Shown one piece after another: positions 7,375 to 13,691 of a stretch of 13,818 nt of DNA. The stretch covers positions 1 through 13,818 of the forward strand of contig JADFZP010000043.1 in NCBI GenBank assembly GCA_015232485.1, in the 5' to 3' direction. How positions within the stretch are numbered: the first letter of the stretch is position 1; every line of letters begins with the position of its first letter. The stretch comes from Alphaproteobacteria bacterium. Its GTDB lineage: Bacteria; Pseudomonadota; Alphaproteobacteria; Rhodospirillales; Magnetospirillaceae. The translations under genes were made by a program, and so were the position numbers. Under the pieces are notes generated by a model, which was not told the origin of the DNA, made no database searches, and saw nothing but the letters and a program-made list of their open reading frames with translations.

Positions 7375-8352
7375 CTAAAAAGGCATGTTATCAATTACAC
7401 ATGGCGCTTGATAGGCCATACAACCCTCCAACCTAATTGAGACGATATATCGCCCATCGGGCATTTCTGGATTCGTGTACCATCTGATAGCGGTATCAAG
7501 GGAAATAGGGTCCTTTCTAAATATAAGAGTTCCATATTCATTGTGAACGTCAATTTCCGTTAACACAGATTTTCCATCCTTCCTTGGGTGGAAAGAAAAC
7601 TCAATCTTTGAAGAGGAACACTGCACCCTTTCCAGGTAAGCGTATTCGCTTTGAAAAATACCCGGCTTTGAGAATACGCGAATTCTCGCTTTCCAAATTT
7701 CCCCTGCATCGCCGAGTAAACTTAGCAGAAAAGCACGTTCTGCCGAGGAACGGCAGAGCACCGATTGTAGGTTACCAGCGAGCGGTAACTCGTTGGGCAC
7801 CAAAACTTCAGCACATCTCCTCCAGATAAAAAGATCGCGGCTATCCGCCGGGAAAGGCCCCTCATGGTAAATATCGGAAAATGGCAAATTTTCAAAATCA
7901 TCATCACCAGAAAACAACCTCGTTCCAGCCCGTTGCATATTTCCATCTGAAAACTCAACATCCTTTCTCGACAAAACAGAGCTCGATCTAAAAACAAATA
8001 TCACTAGTACGGGAGCGTGCTTTCCAAGATAGATTTCTTCTGGCTTCTTGATGCCCTCGATGTGGTACTGAGTCGGATTTCTTGGTCTGAAATAGAGCCT
8101 CGCGTACTTGTGCGCCCGACCTGTGGCCGAAATAATTTCCTCGGGCGCGATGTCATCGGAAATCGCGTTCCGTTCTGATGCAGCAGTTCGGGAGAGAAGT
8201 ACGCCAGAGCGCAAAATATCGGCTGCGTTCTGGACAGGTTCGTGCCGAAAAACGCGGCTTGGCCAAGCCGATCTATAGGGATAAGCCCCCTGCCCGAGTT
8301 GGCCCTCCCAGTGGCTCACGTGAGCTTGAATGGCTGCTTGGCTGATGGACAT
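7375..8352 (-). CDS. darT: DarT-family DNA ADP-ribosyltransferase toxin, with C-terminal extension
   Basis: DarT enzymes move ADP-ribose from NAD+ onto bases of single-stranded DNA, blocking replication; the DarTG pair acts as a toxin-antitoxin and anti-phage abortive system. In this 325-aa protein the DUF4433/DarT signatures are RHEPVQNAADILRSGVL (36-52; H37 in the NAD pocket), HKYARLYFRPRNPTQYH (81-97), FSDGNMQ (134-140) and RRCAEVLVP (178-186), whose E182 matches the catalytic glutamate. LCRSSAERAFL (199-209) closes the core. Known DarT proteins are often near 210 residues; here about 110 more (216-325) look beta-rich. The start ATG 8352 shares one base with the darG stop (TGATG), so translation is coupled. 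The gene is AT-richer than its neighbours, pointing to transfer. Whether it modifies thymidine or guanosine cannot be read here. Confidence 0.9.
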   Translation of the reverse strand: MSISQAAIQAHVSHWEGQLGQGAYPYRSAWPSRVFRHEPVQNAADILRSGVLLSRTAASERNAISDDIAPEEIISATGRAHKYARLYFRPRNPTQYHIEGIKKPEEIYLGKHAPVLVIFVFRSSSVLSRKDVEFSDGNMQRAGTRLFSGDDDFENLPFSDIYHEGPFPADSRDLFIWRRCAEVLVPNELPLAGNLQSVLCRSSAERAFLLSLLGDAGEIWKARIRVFSKPGIFQSEYAYLERVQCSSSKIEFSFHPRKDGKSVLTEIDVHNEYGTLIFRKDPISLDTAIRWYTNPEMPDGRYIVSIRLEGCMAYQAPCVIDNMPF

Positions 8353-9251
8353 CAGTCACTCGAATCTCGTTGTGGCACTGCTTCAGGAGCAACACCCTGC
8401 ATCAATTCGATAGCGAGGGTCTCATCTCCATCTTTAGAGGCAACCGCTATCGGCCTAATAAATGGAAGGCGCGACAACATTGAAAACACGAGATATGCAG
8501 ATTCCCACACCGTTCCTGATACCTGATCCTTAGTGACGGGTCCTTTTAGCAGCATATCCCAAACCGTATACATGTCATCTCTGAGAACATTTCTAGTCCT
8601 GTGCTTATGTATTATTTTTAGACCACCATCCTCCTCCAGAGAAACGGAGAATGCCGTCCCCCTTTTTACGGTTCTGAACTCACCATTGTTTCTTTGAATC
8701 AGATCGACAATGTTTCTTTCAAAGCCACCAAACGATCTATTTGGTAGCTGCCCGCCGACTAAAAGAAGGCGTTGGGCTGTGTGCTCTTCTTTATGCTCCG
8801 GCAAGCCGATATTTTTCTCAAAATCGTGTATGTATATCTTGATTGGCAAACACGACAGATATTGTTCCATTAGATTCTTTACAGGTGACCACTCCAGCCC
8901 ACCATTTCCGCAACCGAGGCGGGGGAATGCTATCTCTGTGATACCCCGCGCCTCATACTGCCCAACAAATTTCTGGAGACCGAGCTCGATGTACGAAATT
9001 TTAGATGGGTGCCTCCAGTGTTTCTTGGTCGGAAAATTTAGGACCCACTGACCGTCACCTTTCCAAAGCCAGAGTTTTCCGACTTCAAGGAGACCACTCG
9101 CACAGTACTCCCTATATTTTTCAAACATTTTTGGGTGACGCGCTTTGAATTCTGAGGCGAGCCCCTTTCCCATAACCCCAACAGTGTTTACGGTATTAAC
9201 AACCGTCTGAGCTTGAGACGTCAATATACTCGTTCTGTGATAGATAATCAT
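8352..9251 (-). CDS. darG: DarG-family antitoxin: macrodomain DNA ADP-ribosylglycohydrolase
   Basis: DarG removes ADP-ribose placed on DNA by DarT and also binds the toxin. The 299-aa protein begins at once with a DarG/TARG1-type macrodomain (1 to about 150): TVVNTVNTVGVMGKGLA (16-32), NFPTKKHWR (72-80) with the lysine pair 76-77 at the place of the catalytic lysine, and FPRLGCGNGGLEW (109-121), the ribose-binding loop. Residues about 155-299 are not a macrodomain. They include VGGQLPNRSFGG, a strand-rich stretch (191-215) and a helical segment (226-262) that could be a winged helix. ATG 9251 is chosen because the macrodomain starts there; its Shine-Dalgarno is weak. A longer frame reaches 9311 but adds nothing conserved. 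The antitoxin is the first gene of the pair. Confidence 0.92.
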   Translation of the reverse strand: MIIYHRTSILTSQAQTVVNTVNTVGVMGKGLASEFKARHPKMFEKYREYCASGLLEVGKLWLWKGDGQWVLNFPTKKHWRHPSKISYIELGLQKFVGQYEARGITEIAFPRLGCGNGGLEWSPVKNLMEQYLSCLPIKIYIHDFEKNIGLPEHKEEHTAQRLLLVGGQLPNRSFGGFERNIVDLIQRNNGEFRTVKRGTAFSVSLEEDGGLKIIHKHRTRNVLRDDMYTVWDMLLKGPVTKDQVSGTVWESAYLVFSMLSRLPFIRPIAVASKDGDETLAIELMQGVAPEAVPQRDSSD

Positions 9252-9267
9252 ATTTTCCGTGACGCTA

Positions 9268-9295
9268 GGTCCCGGCATGAGAGGGCCGGGCGACC
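9268..9295. promoter_or_regulatory. Inverted repeat overlapping the predicted darG transcription start
   Basis: CCCGGC (9271-9276) pairs exactly with GCCGGG (9285-9290) around eight bases. GGT (9268-9270) can add three pairs with ACC (9293-9295) across a two-base bulge. It covers about +1 to +28 of the predicted darG transcript. This would suit an operator for autoregulation or a leader hairpin. No T-run follows on the minus strand, so it is unlikely to be a simple terminator. Confidence 0.45.
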
Positions 9296-9301
9296 CCGTA
9301 A

Positions 9302-9329
9302 ATATTACCACTCTGCGATTGACTTACAA
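9302..9329 (-). promoter_or_regulatory. Candidate promoter of the darG-darT operon
   Basis: On the minus strand TTGTAA (9324-9329) and TAATAT (9302-9307) are separated by 16 bases, each with about four matches to the sigma-70 hexamers. Transcription would begin near 9295, giving a leader of about 44 nt. This is the only AT-rich stretch between anbu and darG. Confidence 0.4.
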
Positions 9330-9330
9330 G

Positions 9331-9357
9331 GAAAGCCACTACGACCATCGAGGTGGC
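9331..9357 (-). terminator. Possible terminator of the Anbu operon
   Basis: Read on the minus strand, GCCAC (9353-9357) pairs with GTGGC (9335-9339) around a 13-base loop and is followed by TTTCCTTG, seven bases past the anbu stop. The stem is only five pairs and the T-run is short, so read-through into darG remains possible. Confidence 0.3.
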
Positions 9358-9363
9358 ACCCCC

Positions 9364-10107
9364 TCACTCCACCTCGACCGCCCATTGCGGTTGGGGCAGG
9401 GTGTCGAACAGGGTGCGCAGGCCGGCGCCCCATTTGCCGCGGACGGCGTTGAAATAGGGGTCGTCGTCCTTGACCCATTGGCGGGTCGACACGGCCAGCG
9501 AGTCGCGCTTGTAGACCAGCAGGTCGATCGGCGGCGCCACCGAGACGTTCGAGCGGATGGTCGAATCGAGCGACACCAGGGCGCATTTGGCGGCGCTCAG
9601 CAGGTCGAGCTTGGGGGTTAGCACGCGCTCGATGATCGGCTTGCCGTATTTGGTCTCGCCGATCTGGAAATAGGCGGTCTCGGGGGTGGCTTCGATGAAG
9701 TTGCCGGCCGCGTAGACCTGGAACAGGCGCATGCGCCCACCCTTGATCTGGCCGCCGACGATGAAGCTGGCGTTGAAGCCGATGTCGTGCGCGCTGAAAT
9801 ATTTGCTGTCGCGATCGTGCAGTCGGCGCAGCGCGTCGCCGGTCAGGCGGGCGGCGTCGTAGACCGTCTCGACGGTCAGCAGCGTCTTGGCGTCGCGGTC
9901 GTCGGGGGCGCCCTCGCTTAGCATCGCCATCACCGCCTGGGTGATGGCCAGATTGCCGGCCGACAGCACGACGAGCAGGCGCTCGCCGGGCGTCTCGAAC
10001 ACATGCAGCTTGCGGAAGGTCGAGACGCTGTCCATGCCGGCGTTGGTGCGGCTGTCGGCCGCGAACACCAGACCGGCGTCCATCATCATGGCGAGGCAGT
10101 AGGTCAT
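9364..10107 (-). CDS. Anbu, proteasome-type Ntn hydrolase
   Basis: Anbu ('ancestral beta subunit', bacterial proteasome homologue) is a self-assembling Ntn hydrolase with an N-terminal threonine. The 247-aa protein has the expected length. It begins MTYCLAM, so Met removal exposes Thr2 as nucleophile. The supporting residues are visible: D18 in AADSRTNAG (16-24) and K33 in STFRKLHVF (29-37), with LSAGNLA near 48-54. The strand FIVGGQIKGG and the C-terminal half match the beta-subunit fold. There is no propeptide. ATG 10107 overlaps the alpha-E stop (ATGA). In other genomes Anbu is encoded with an ATP-grasp ligase, an alpha-E protein and a transglutaminase; here the transglutaminase is missing. 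Its natural substrate is unknown. Confidence 0.93.
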   Translation of the reverse strand: MTYCLAMMMDAGLVFAADSRTNAGMDSVSTFRKLHVFETPGERLLVVLSAGNLAITQAVMAMLSEGAPDDRDAKTLLTVETVYDAARLTGDALRRLHDRDSKYFSAHDIGFNASFIVGGQIKGGRMRLFQVYAAGNFIEATPETAYFQIGETKYGKPIIERVLTPKLDLLSAAKCALVSLDSTIRSNVSVAPPIDLLVYKRDSLAVSTRQWVKDDDPYFNAVRGKWGAGLRTLFDTLPQPQWAVEVE

Positions 10108-11030
10108 CCGGCGAGTCCCTGGCGGATCATCATGAAGTCCTTCTGGATTTGGGTGCCCAGCGCGTTGTTGCGCAGGATCACGTCGTCCAGCAGGGCGTCG
10201 AGCGCCGCGTCGTCCAACTCGTCCAGGCTGCCGTAATGCAAATCGGCGTGCAGCCGGCCGGCGAGACGCGCGCAGGCGGCGGCGGGGCGCAGCCGGTCGA
10301 GCACCCGCGTGACGCCGTCCATGCAGAAATGCAGGCTGCGCGGCACGTCGTGGCGGAAGATCAGCAGATCGGCCACCTTGCGCGGCTCGATGCCGCCGCG
10401 GTGGATTTCGCGATAGGCCTTGAAGGCGCTGAACGAGCGCAGCATGGCGCCCCAGCGGTAGTAATCGACCACCTCGGCCTGGGGGGCTAGGCGGCGCAGG
10501 CGCAGGGTGCGGGCGGTGCCGTCGGCGCGCTCGATCATGCTGCCCAGGCGCAGGAAGAAGGTGCCGTCGTCGCGCCGCATGGTGCCGGCCGCCACGCCCT
10601 GGATCTGTTCGGCGCGGTTGCGCACCCACTCGAAGAACTCGGCTTGGCCGATGTCGAGCAGGCGGGCATAGGTCAAATCCTTGACCTCGAGCCAGGTCTG
10701 GTTGATGGCCTCCCACAGCTCGGTGGTCAGCATGTGGCGGGTGGCGCGGGCGTTCTCGCGGCAGCCGCCGAAGCACGACAGGATGCTCGACGGATTGGCC
10801 GGGTTGAGCACCAGATGCGAGATCACCGCGTTCTGGGTCGGCCGGTCGTAACGCTCGGCGAAGGAGTCGCGGTCGGACACGTCGAGCAGCGCCCGCCACT
10901 CGGCCTGCTCGGCCCCCGCCGTCGGCATCAGCGAGACGGTGTGCGTGCTTTCCAAAAGCCGCGCCAAGGTCTCGGCCCGGTCGACATAGCGGGCCATCCA
11001 ATACAGGTTGTCGGCCATCCGTCCCAGCAT
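10104..11030 (-). CDS. Alpha-E domain protein (DUF403)
   Basis: The 308-aa protein is predicted all-helical and covers the whole alpha-E (DUF403) domain. It opens with LGRMADNLYWMARYVDRAE (residues 2-20), a family hallmark, and has CFGGCRENARATRHMLTTELWEAIN (86-110 region), which resembles the family's ARENAR...E.WE.LN motif. Later acidic and arginine-rich helices follow. Alpha-E proteins are always found with circularly permuted ATP-grasp proteins and are thought to take part in peptide synthesis or modification, but no reaction has been shown. GGAGGAG at the end of the preceding gene lies just before ATG 11030; the genes are five bases apart. The stop overlaps the anbu start. Confidence 0.93.
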   Translation of the reverse strand: MLGRMADNLYWMARYVDRAETLARLLESTHTVSLMPTAGAEQAEWRALLDVSDRDSFAERYDRPTQNAVISHLVLNPANPSSILSCFGGCRENARATRHMLTTELWEAINQTWLEVKDLTYARLLDIGQAEFFEWVRNRAEQIQGVAAGTMRRDDGTFFLRLGSMIERADGTARTLRLRRLAPQAEVVDYYRWGAMLRSFSAFKAYREIHRGGIEPRKVADLLIFRHDVPRSLHFCMDGVTRVLDRLRPAAACARLAGRLHADLHYGSLDELDDAALDALLDDVILRNNALGTQIQKDFMMIRQGLAG

Positions 11031-11035
11031 GGCGG

Positions 11036-12451
11036 CTACTCCTCCAGCACCCAGGTGTCCTTGGTGCCGCCGCCCTGCGACGAGTTCACCACCAGCGAGC
11101 CCTCGCGCAGCGCCACCCGCGTCAGCGCGCCCGGCACCACCACCGTCTCCTCGCCCGACAGGACATAGGGCCTAAGATCGACGTGGCGCGGCACCACCCC
11201 GGCGTCGACGAAGGCCGGGCAGGTCGACAGGGCCAGGGTCGGCTGGGCGATGAAATTCTCGGGGCACGCCAGGATGCGGGCGCGATAGGCGTCCAACTCG
11301 GCGCCCGTGCTGGTCGGGCCGATCAGCATGCCGTAGCCGCCCGAGCCATGCACCTCCTTGACCACCAGCTCGGGCAGGTGGTCCAGCACATAGGACAGGT
11401 CGTCGGGCTTGCGCAGCACCCAGGTCGGCACGTTCTTGAGGATCGGCTCCTCGGACAGATAGAAGCGGATCATGTCGGGGACGTAAGGATAGACCGCCTT
11501 GTCGTCGGCCACCCCGGCGCCCACCGCGTTGGCCAGCGCCACGCGGCCGGCGCGGTAGACCGACATCAGCCCCGGCACGCCCAGCATCGAATCGGGCCGG
11601 AAGGTCTTGGGATCGAGGAAATCGTCGTCGATGCGGCGATAGATCACGTCGACCCGCTTCGGCCCCTCGGTGGTGCGCATGAACACGGTGCCGTCGTCGA
11701 CGAACAGATCCTGGCCCTCGGCCAATTCGATGCCCATCTCCTGGGCCAGGAAGCAGTGCTCGAAATAGGCGCTGTTGAAATGGCCGGGGGTCAGCAGCAC
11801 CACGGTGGGATCGTCGATGCCGGCCGGCGCCATGCTGCGCAGGGTGCGCAACAGCAGATCGGGATAGTGATCGACCGGCGCCACCCGGTTGCGGGCGAAC
11901 AGCTCGGGGAACAGGCGCATCATGGTCTGCCGGTTCTCAAGCATGTACGAGACGCCCGAGGGCGTGCGCGTGTTGTCCTCGAGGACGAAGAAATCCTCGG
12001 CGTCGACCCGCACCACGTCGATCCCCGCGACATGGGTGTAGATGCGGCGCGGCAGGTCCAGGCCCTTCATCTCGGGGCGGTAGGCGGCGTTGTTCAGCAC
12101 CAGATCGGCGGGCACCACGCCGGCCTTCAGGATCTCCTGGTCGTGATAGACGTCGTGCAGGAAGGCGTTCAAGGCGCGCACCCGCTGGGTCACCCCGCCG
12201 CCCACCTTGCGCCATTCCAAGGCGTCCAGGATGCGCGGGATGATGTCGAACGGAATCAGCCGCTCGGTGCCGTCGGTGTCGCCGTAGACCGTGAAGGTGA
12301 TGCCCAGCCGGCGGAACAGCAGATCGGCCTGACGATGCCGCTCGCTCAGCCGCTCGACCGAGGTCGAGTGCAACCAGTTGCCGAATTCGCGATAGGCGGC
12401 GCGGATCTCGCCGCGCTGCCCGTGCATCTCGTCGAAGGGGGGTTTCCGCAT
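11036..12451 (-). CDS. Circularly permuted type 2 ATP-grasp protein
   Basis: The protein (471 aa from ATG 12451) belongs to the circularly permuted ATP-grasp family, predicted to form peptide or amide bonds with ATP. Motifs in order are MRKPPFDEM at the start, VYGD (55-58), PFDIIPR (67-73), FFVLEDNTRTPSGVSYMLENR (154-174; substrate/ATP-binding arginines and acidic residues), VIYRRIDDDFLDP (269-281), NAVGAGVADDKAVYPYVP (308-325), VVKEVHGSGGYGMLIGP (363-379; glycine-rich loop with lysine), RHVDLRPYV (422-430) and SSQGGGTKDTWV (457-468). The frame is open to ATG 12508, but the residues before 12451 do not look conserved and neither start has a good Shine-Dalgarno. It is the first gene of the Anbu operon. 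Product unknown; the family resembles glutathionylspermidine-synthase-type amidoligases. Confidence 0.92.
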   Translation of the reverse strand: MRKPPFDEMHGQRGEIRAAYREFGNWLHSTSVERLSERHRQADLLFRRLGITFTVYGDTDGTERLIPFDIIPRILDALEWRKVGGGVTQRVRALNAFLHDVYHDQEILKAGVVPADLVLNNAAYRPEMKGLDLPRRIYTHVAGIDVVRVDAEDFFVLEDNTRTPSGVSYMLENRQTMMRLFPELFARNRVAPVDHYPDLLLRTLRSMAPAGIDDPTVVLLTPGHFNSAYFEHCFLAQEMGIELAEGQDLFVDDGTVFMRTTEGPKRVDVIYRRIDDDFLDPKTFRPDSMLGVPGLMSVYRAGRVALANAVGAGVADDKAVYPYVPDMIRFYLSEEPILKNVPTWVLRKPDDLSYVLDHLPELVVKEVHGSGGYGMLIGPTSTGAELDAYRARILACPENFIAQPTLALSTCPAFVDAGVVPRHVDLRPYVLSGEETVVVPGALTRVALREGSLVVNSSQGGGTKDTWVLEE

Positions 12452-12559
12452 GACCACGCCAATGCCGCAGGGGGACGACCTGCTCGAATGATGCAAGCCG
12501 CACGCCATAAGCGCAAGCCCCGCGAACCCTCGCTCGGCGCGGTGAAGGGGTGGGGGCGC

Positions 12560-12598
12560 CTGCCCAGCGGACGGGCGCGGCGCTCAAAGCTTGGGCAG
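12560..12598. terminator. Inverted repeat after the 144-residue protein gene
   Basis: CTGCCCA (12560-12566) pairs exactly with TGGGCAG (12592-12598); the 25-base loop can itself pair through GCGCC/GGCGC-like segments. It begins seven bases after the minus-strand stop at 12606, as expected for a transcript end, but has no T-run. The remaining 110 bases to the ATP-grasp start contain no convincing promoter, only a weak TTGCGC/CATCAT pair. Confidence 0.3.
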
Positions 12599-12605
12599 TG
12601 GGCGA

Positions 12606-13040
12606 TCAGTAGCGTTCGGGCGCCAGACCGTCGATGGTGACCAGACCCTTGGCGATGGCGTCCTTCAGGTACTGGACGCCATGGTCCATCTCTTCCCATT
12701 CGCCGCGCAGATTGCGCAGCGAGTCGACGTCCTCGGTGGTCAGCGGCCCCTTGCGCTTGTCGATGTCGAGCAGCGCGGCGAGATAACGCGCCCGCGTGTC
12801 CGAGGCGCGGCGGATCACGCCTTCGACCTCTTTCGGATAGACGGTCGACACGACGGTGCCGATGCGATCGCGCGAGGTCTCGCGTTCGACCTCCTCCATG
12901 TGGCGCAGGAACATCGCGCTGGTCATGGCGCGCCGCGACTGGGCCGGCGCGCCCAAGCTCGGCTCAACGGATTTGCGGGCGGCGCGGGCGGCGCGGGCGG
13001 CGTCGAGGGACTTCAGATCGGCGAATTCGGCGAAGGGCAT
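12606..13040 (-). CDS. Hypothetical charged helical protein, 144 aa
   Basis: I do not recognise the family. The 144-residue product has no signal peptide or membrane segment. It has an Ala/Arg-rich N-terminal stretch (residues 14-23, encoded by a triplicated 9-bp unit), a low-complexity linker with Pro and Ser (24-38) and then a charged helical body: FLRHMEEVERE (44-54), VYPKEVEGVIRRASDTRARYL region (68-87), DIDKRKGPLTTEDVDSLRNL (92-111), EWEEMDHGVQYLKDAI (114-129), ending in APERY. ATG 13040 has GGGAGG five bases upstream, so it is preferred over ATG 13058. Base and codon use match the core genome. It lies 154 bases upstream of the ATP-grasp start in the same direction, so a link to the Anbu operon is possible but not shown. 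Confidence 0.75.
   Translation of the reverse strand: MPFAEFADLKSLDAARAARAARKSVEPSLGAPAQSRRAMTSAMFLRHMEEVERETSRDRIGTVVSTVYPKEVEGVIRRASDTRARYLAALLDIDKRKGPLTTEDVDSLRNLRGEWEEMDHGVQYLKDAIAKGLVTIDGLAPERY
12975..13001. repeat. Three tandem copies of a 9-bp unit inside a gene
   Basis: GCGGGCGGC occurs three times in succession without mismatch. On the minus strand it encodes repeated Ala-Ala-Arg in the N-terminal stretch of the 144-residue protein. Being a multiple of three, copy-number change would keep the frame. Confidence 0.85.
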
Positions 13041-13076
13041 CCGGGCCTCCCATGGCATATCGGCCCTTTCCTTGTT

Positions 13077-13091
13077 TCAAGGACCGTGCCA
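13077..13091 (-). promoter_or_regulatory. Sigma-54-like element upstream of the 144-residue protein gene
   Basis: The minus strand reads TGGCACGGTCCTTGA, compared with the sigma-54 consensus TGGCACR-N4-TTGC. The GG at -24 and the spacing are right, but the normally invariant C at -12 is A. The implied start would be about 25 nt before ATG 13040, leaving room for GGGAGG. One mismatch at a key base and a short motif make chance quite possible. Confidence 0.25.
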
Positions 13092-13144
13092 GTGTGGAAA
13101 AGCGAGCTTCGCCAAGGGGTTGGGCCAGGTCGCCCGCCGAGCGG

Positions 13145-13159
13145 CGGCAAGACTTGCCG
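13145..13159. terminator. Perfect palindrome downstream of the 107-residue protein gene
   Basis: CGGCAAG (13145-13151) and CTTGCCG (13153-13159) form an exact inverted repeat with one central base, realistically a five-pair stem with a five-base loop. It lies about 30 bases past the minus-strand stop at 13190. No T-run follows. A six-base T-run on the minus strand (13181-13186) comes before it, not after. Confidence 0.25.
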
Positions 13160-13189
13160 GGACGTCGGCGATCGGGGGACAAAAAATCC

Positions 13190-13513
13190 CTACCGAACCA
13201 CCACCACCGAGCAGCGCAGCAGATCGAGTTCGCCGCGGATGGCGTCGGAGCCGGTGACCAGCAGGCAGCCGGGCGCCGATTCGGCCAGATGGCGCAGGCG
13301 GCCGATGTCCTCGGGCGCCAAGCGATGGATGTCGCCGCAGAGGCCGTGCGCCGCCATCACGGCCTCGACGGCGCGACGGGGCGCGTCGGCTTGGCGTGGA
13401 TCGGGCGAGAGCAACAGCGTGTCGAGCCGTCCCCCGTCCTTGGCGGCCAGCGCGGCGGCGAACATGCCGGCGGCGAGGGCGGTGGAGAATTTCTTGTTGA
13501 ACAAGGCGGACAT
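13190..13513 (-). CDS. Small protein resembling a universal-stress (Usp) domain lacking its first strand
   Basis: The 107-residue product is not firmly recognised. After a short basic start (MSALFNKKF) comes an alanine-rich helix (9-24), then RLDTLLLSPD (29-38), a helix PRRAVEAVMAAHG (45-57), IHRL, a helix PEDIGRLRHLAESA (67-80), then GCLLVTGSD (81-89) and a final CSVVVVR. This order resembles the back part of a Usp domain (helix-strand-helix-strand, G-x-G-like turn, ending PVLVVR), but the usual first strand with its nucleotide-contacting Asp is absent. ATG 13513 has GGGAG nine bases upstream. The same frame is open far upstream (to 13753) with only rare starts such as TTG, and the residues just before the ATG (EYREDGPGGLTPLEIREYRA) look protein-like, so a longer protein is possible. 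Confidence 0.6.
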   Translation of the reverse strand: MSALFNKKFSTALAAGMFAAALAAKDGGRLDTLLLSPDPRQADAPRRAVEAVMAAHGLCGDIHRLAPEDIGRLRHLAESAPGCLLVTGSDAIRGELDLLRCSVVVVR

Positions 13514-13603
13514 TGCTCGATACTCCCGGATTTCCAAGGGCGTTAGGCCACCTGGCCCGTCTTCCCGATATTCCAGAATATGCAAGCGTGATGCCAACTG
13601 GTT

Positions 13604-13632
13604 ATCATATTGATTTATAAAGTTTTTGTGTT
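13604..13632 (-). promoter_or_regulatory. AT-rich promoter-like stretch upstream of the 107-residue protein gene
   Basis: The spacer 13514-13691 contains a conspicuously AT-rich core (about 13590-13640). On the minus strand TATGAT (13604-13609) is five of six to the -10 consensus; 17 bases upstream lies AACACA (13627-13632), only three of six to -35. The implied leader would be about 85 nt if translation starts at 13513. No other gene is seen in this spacer. Confidence 0.25.
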
Positions 13633-13691
13633 CTCTTCTGTGGCTGGTTCGTAAAGAATCCCGACACCGCGGCCGGCCTGCGCCGCCGCCG

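Noticed and set aside
7318..9363. Direct repeats flanking the darGT island as attachment or target-site duplications.
   Set aside because: I compared both edges by eye and found only short matches such as ACCTCG, no more than chance in this sequence.
11183..12640. Plus-strand frame of 485 residues opposite the ATP-grasp gene.
   Set aside because: Shadow frame; the minus strand has all the motifs of the circularly permuted ATP-grasp family.
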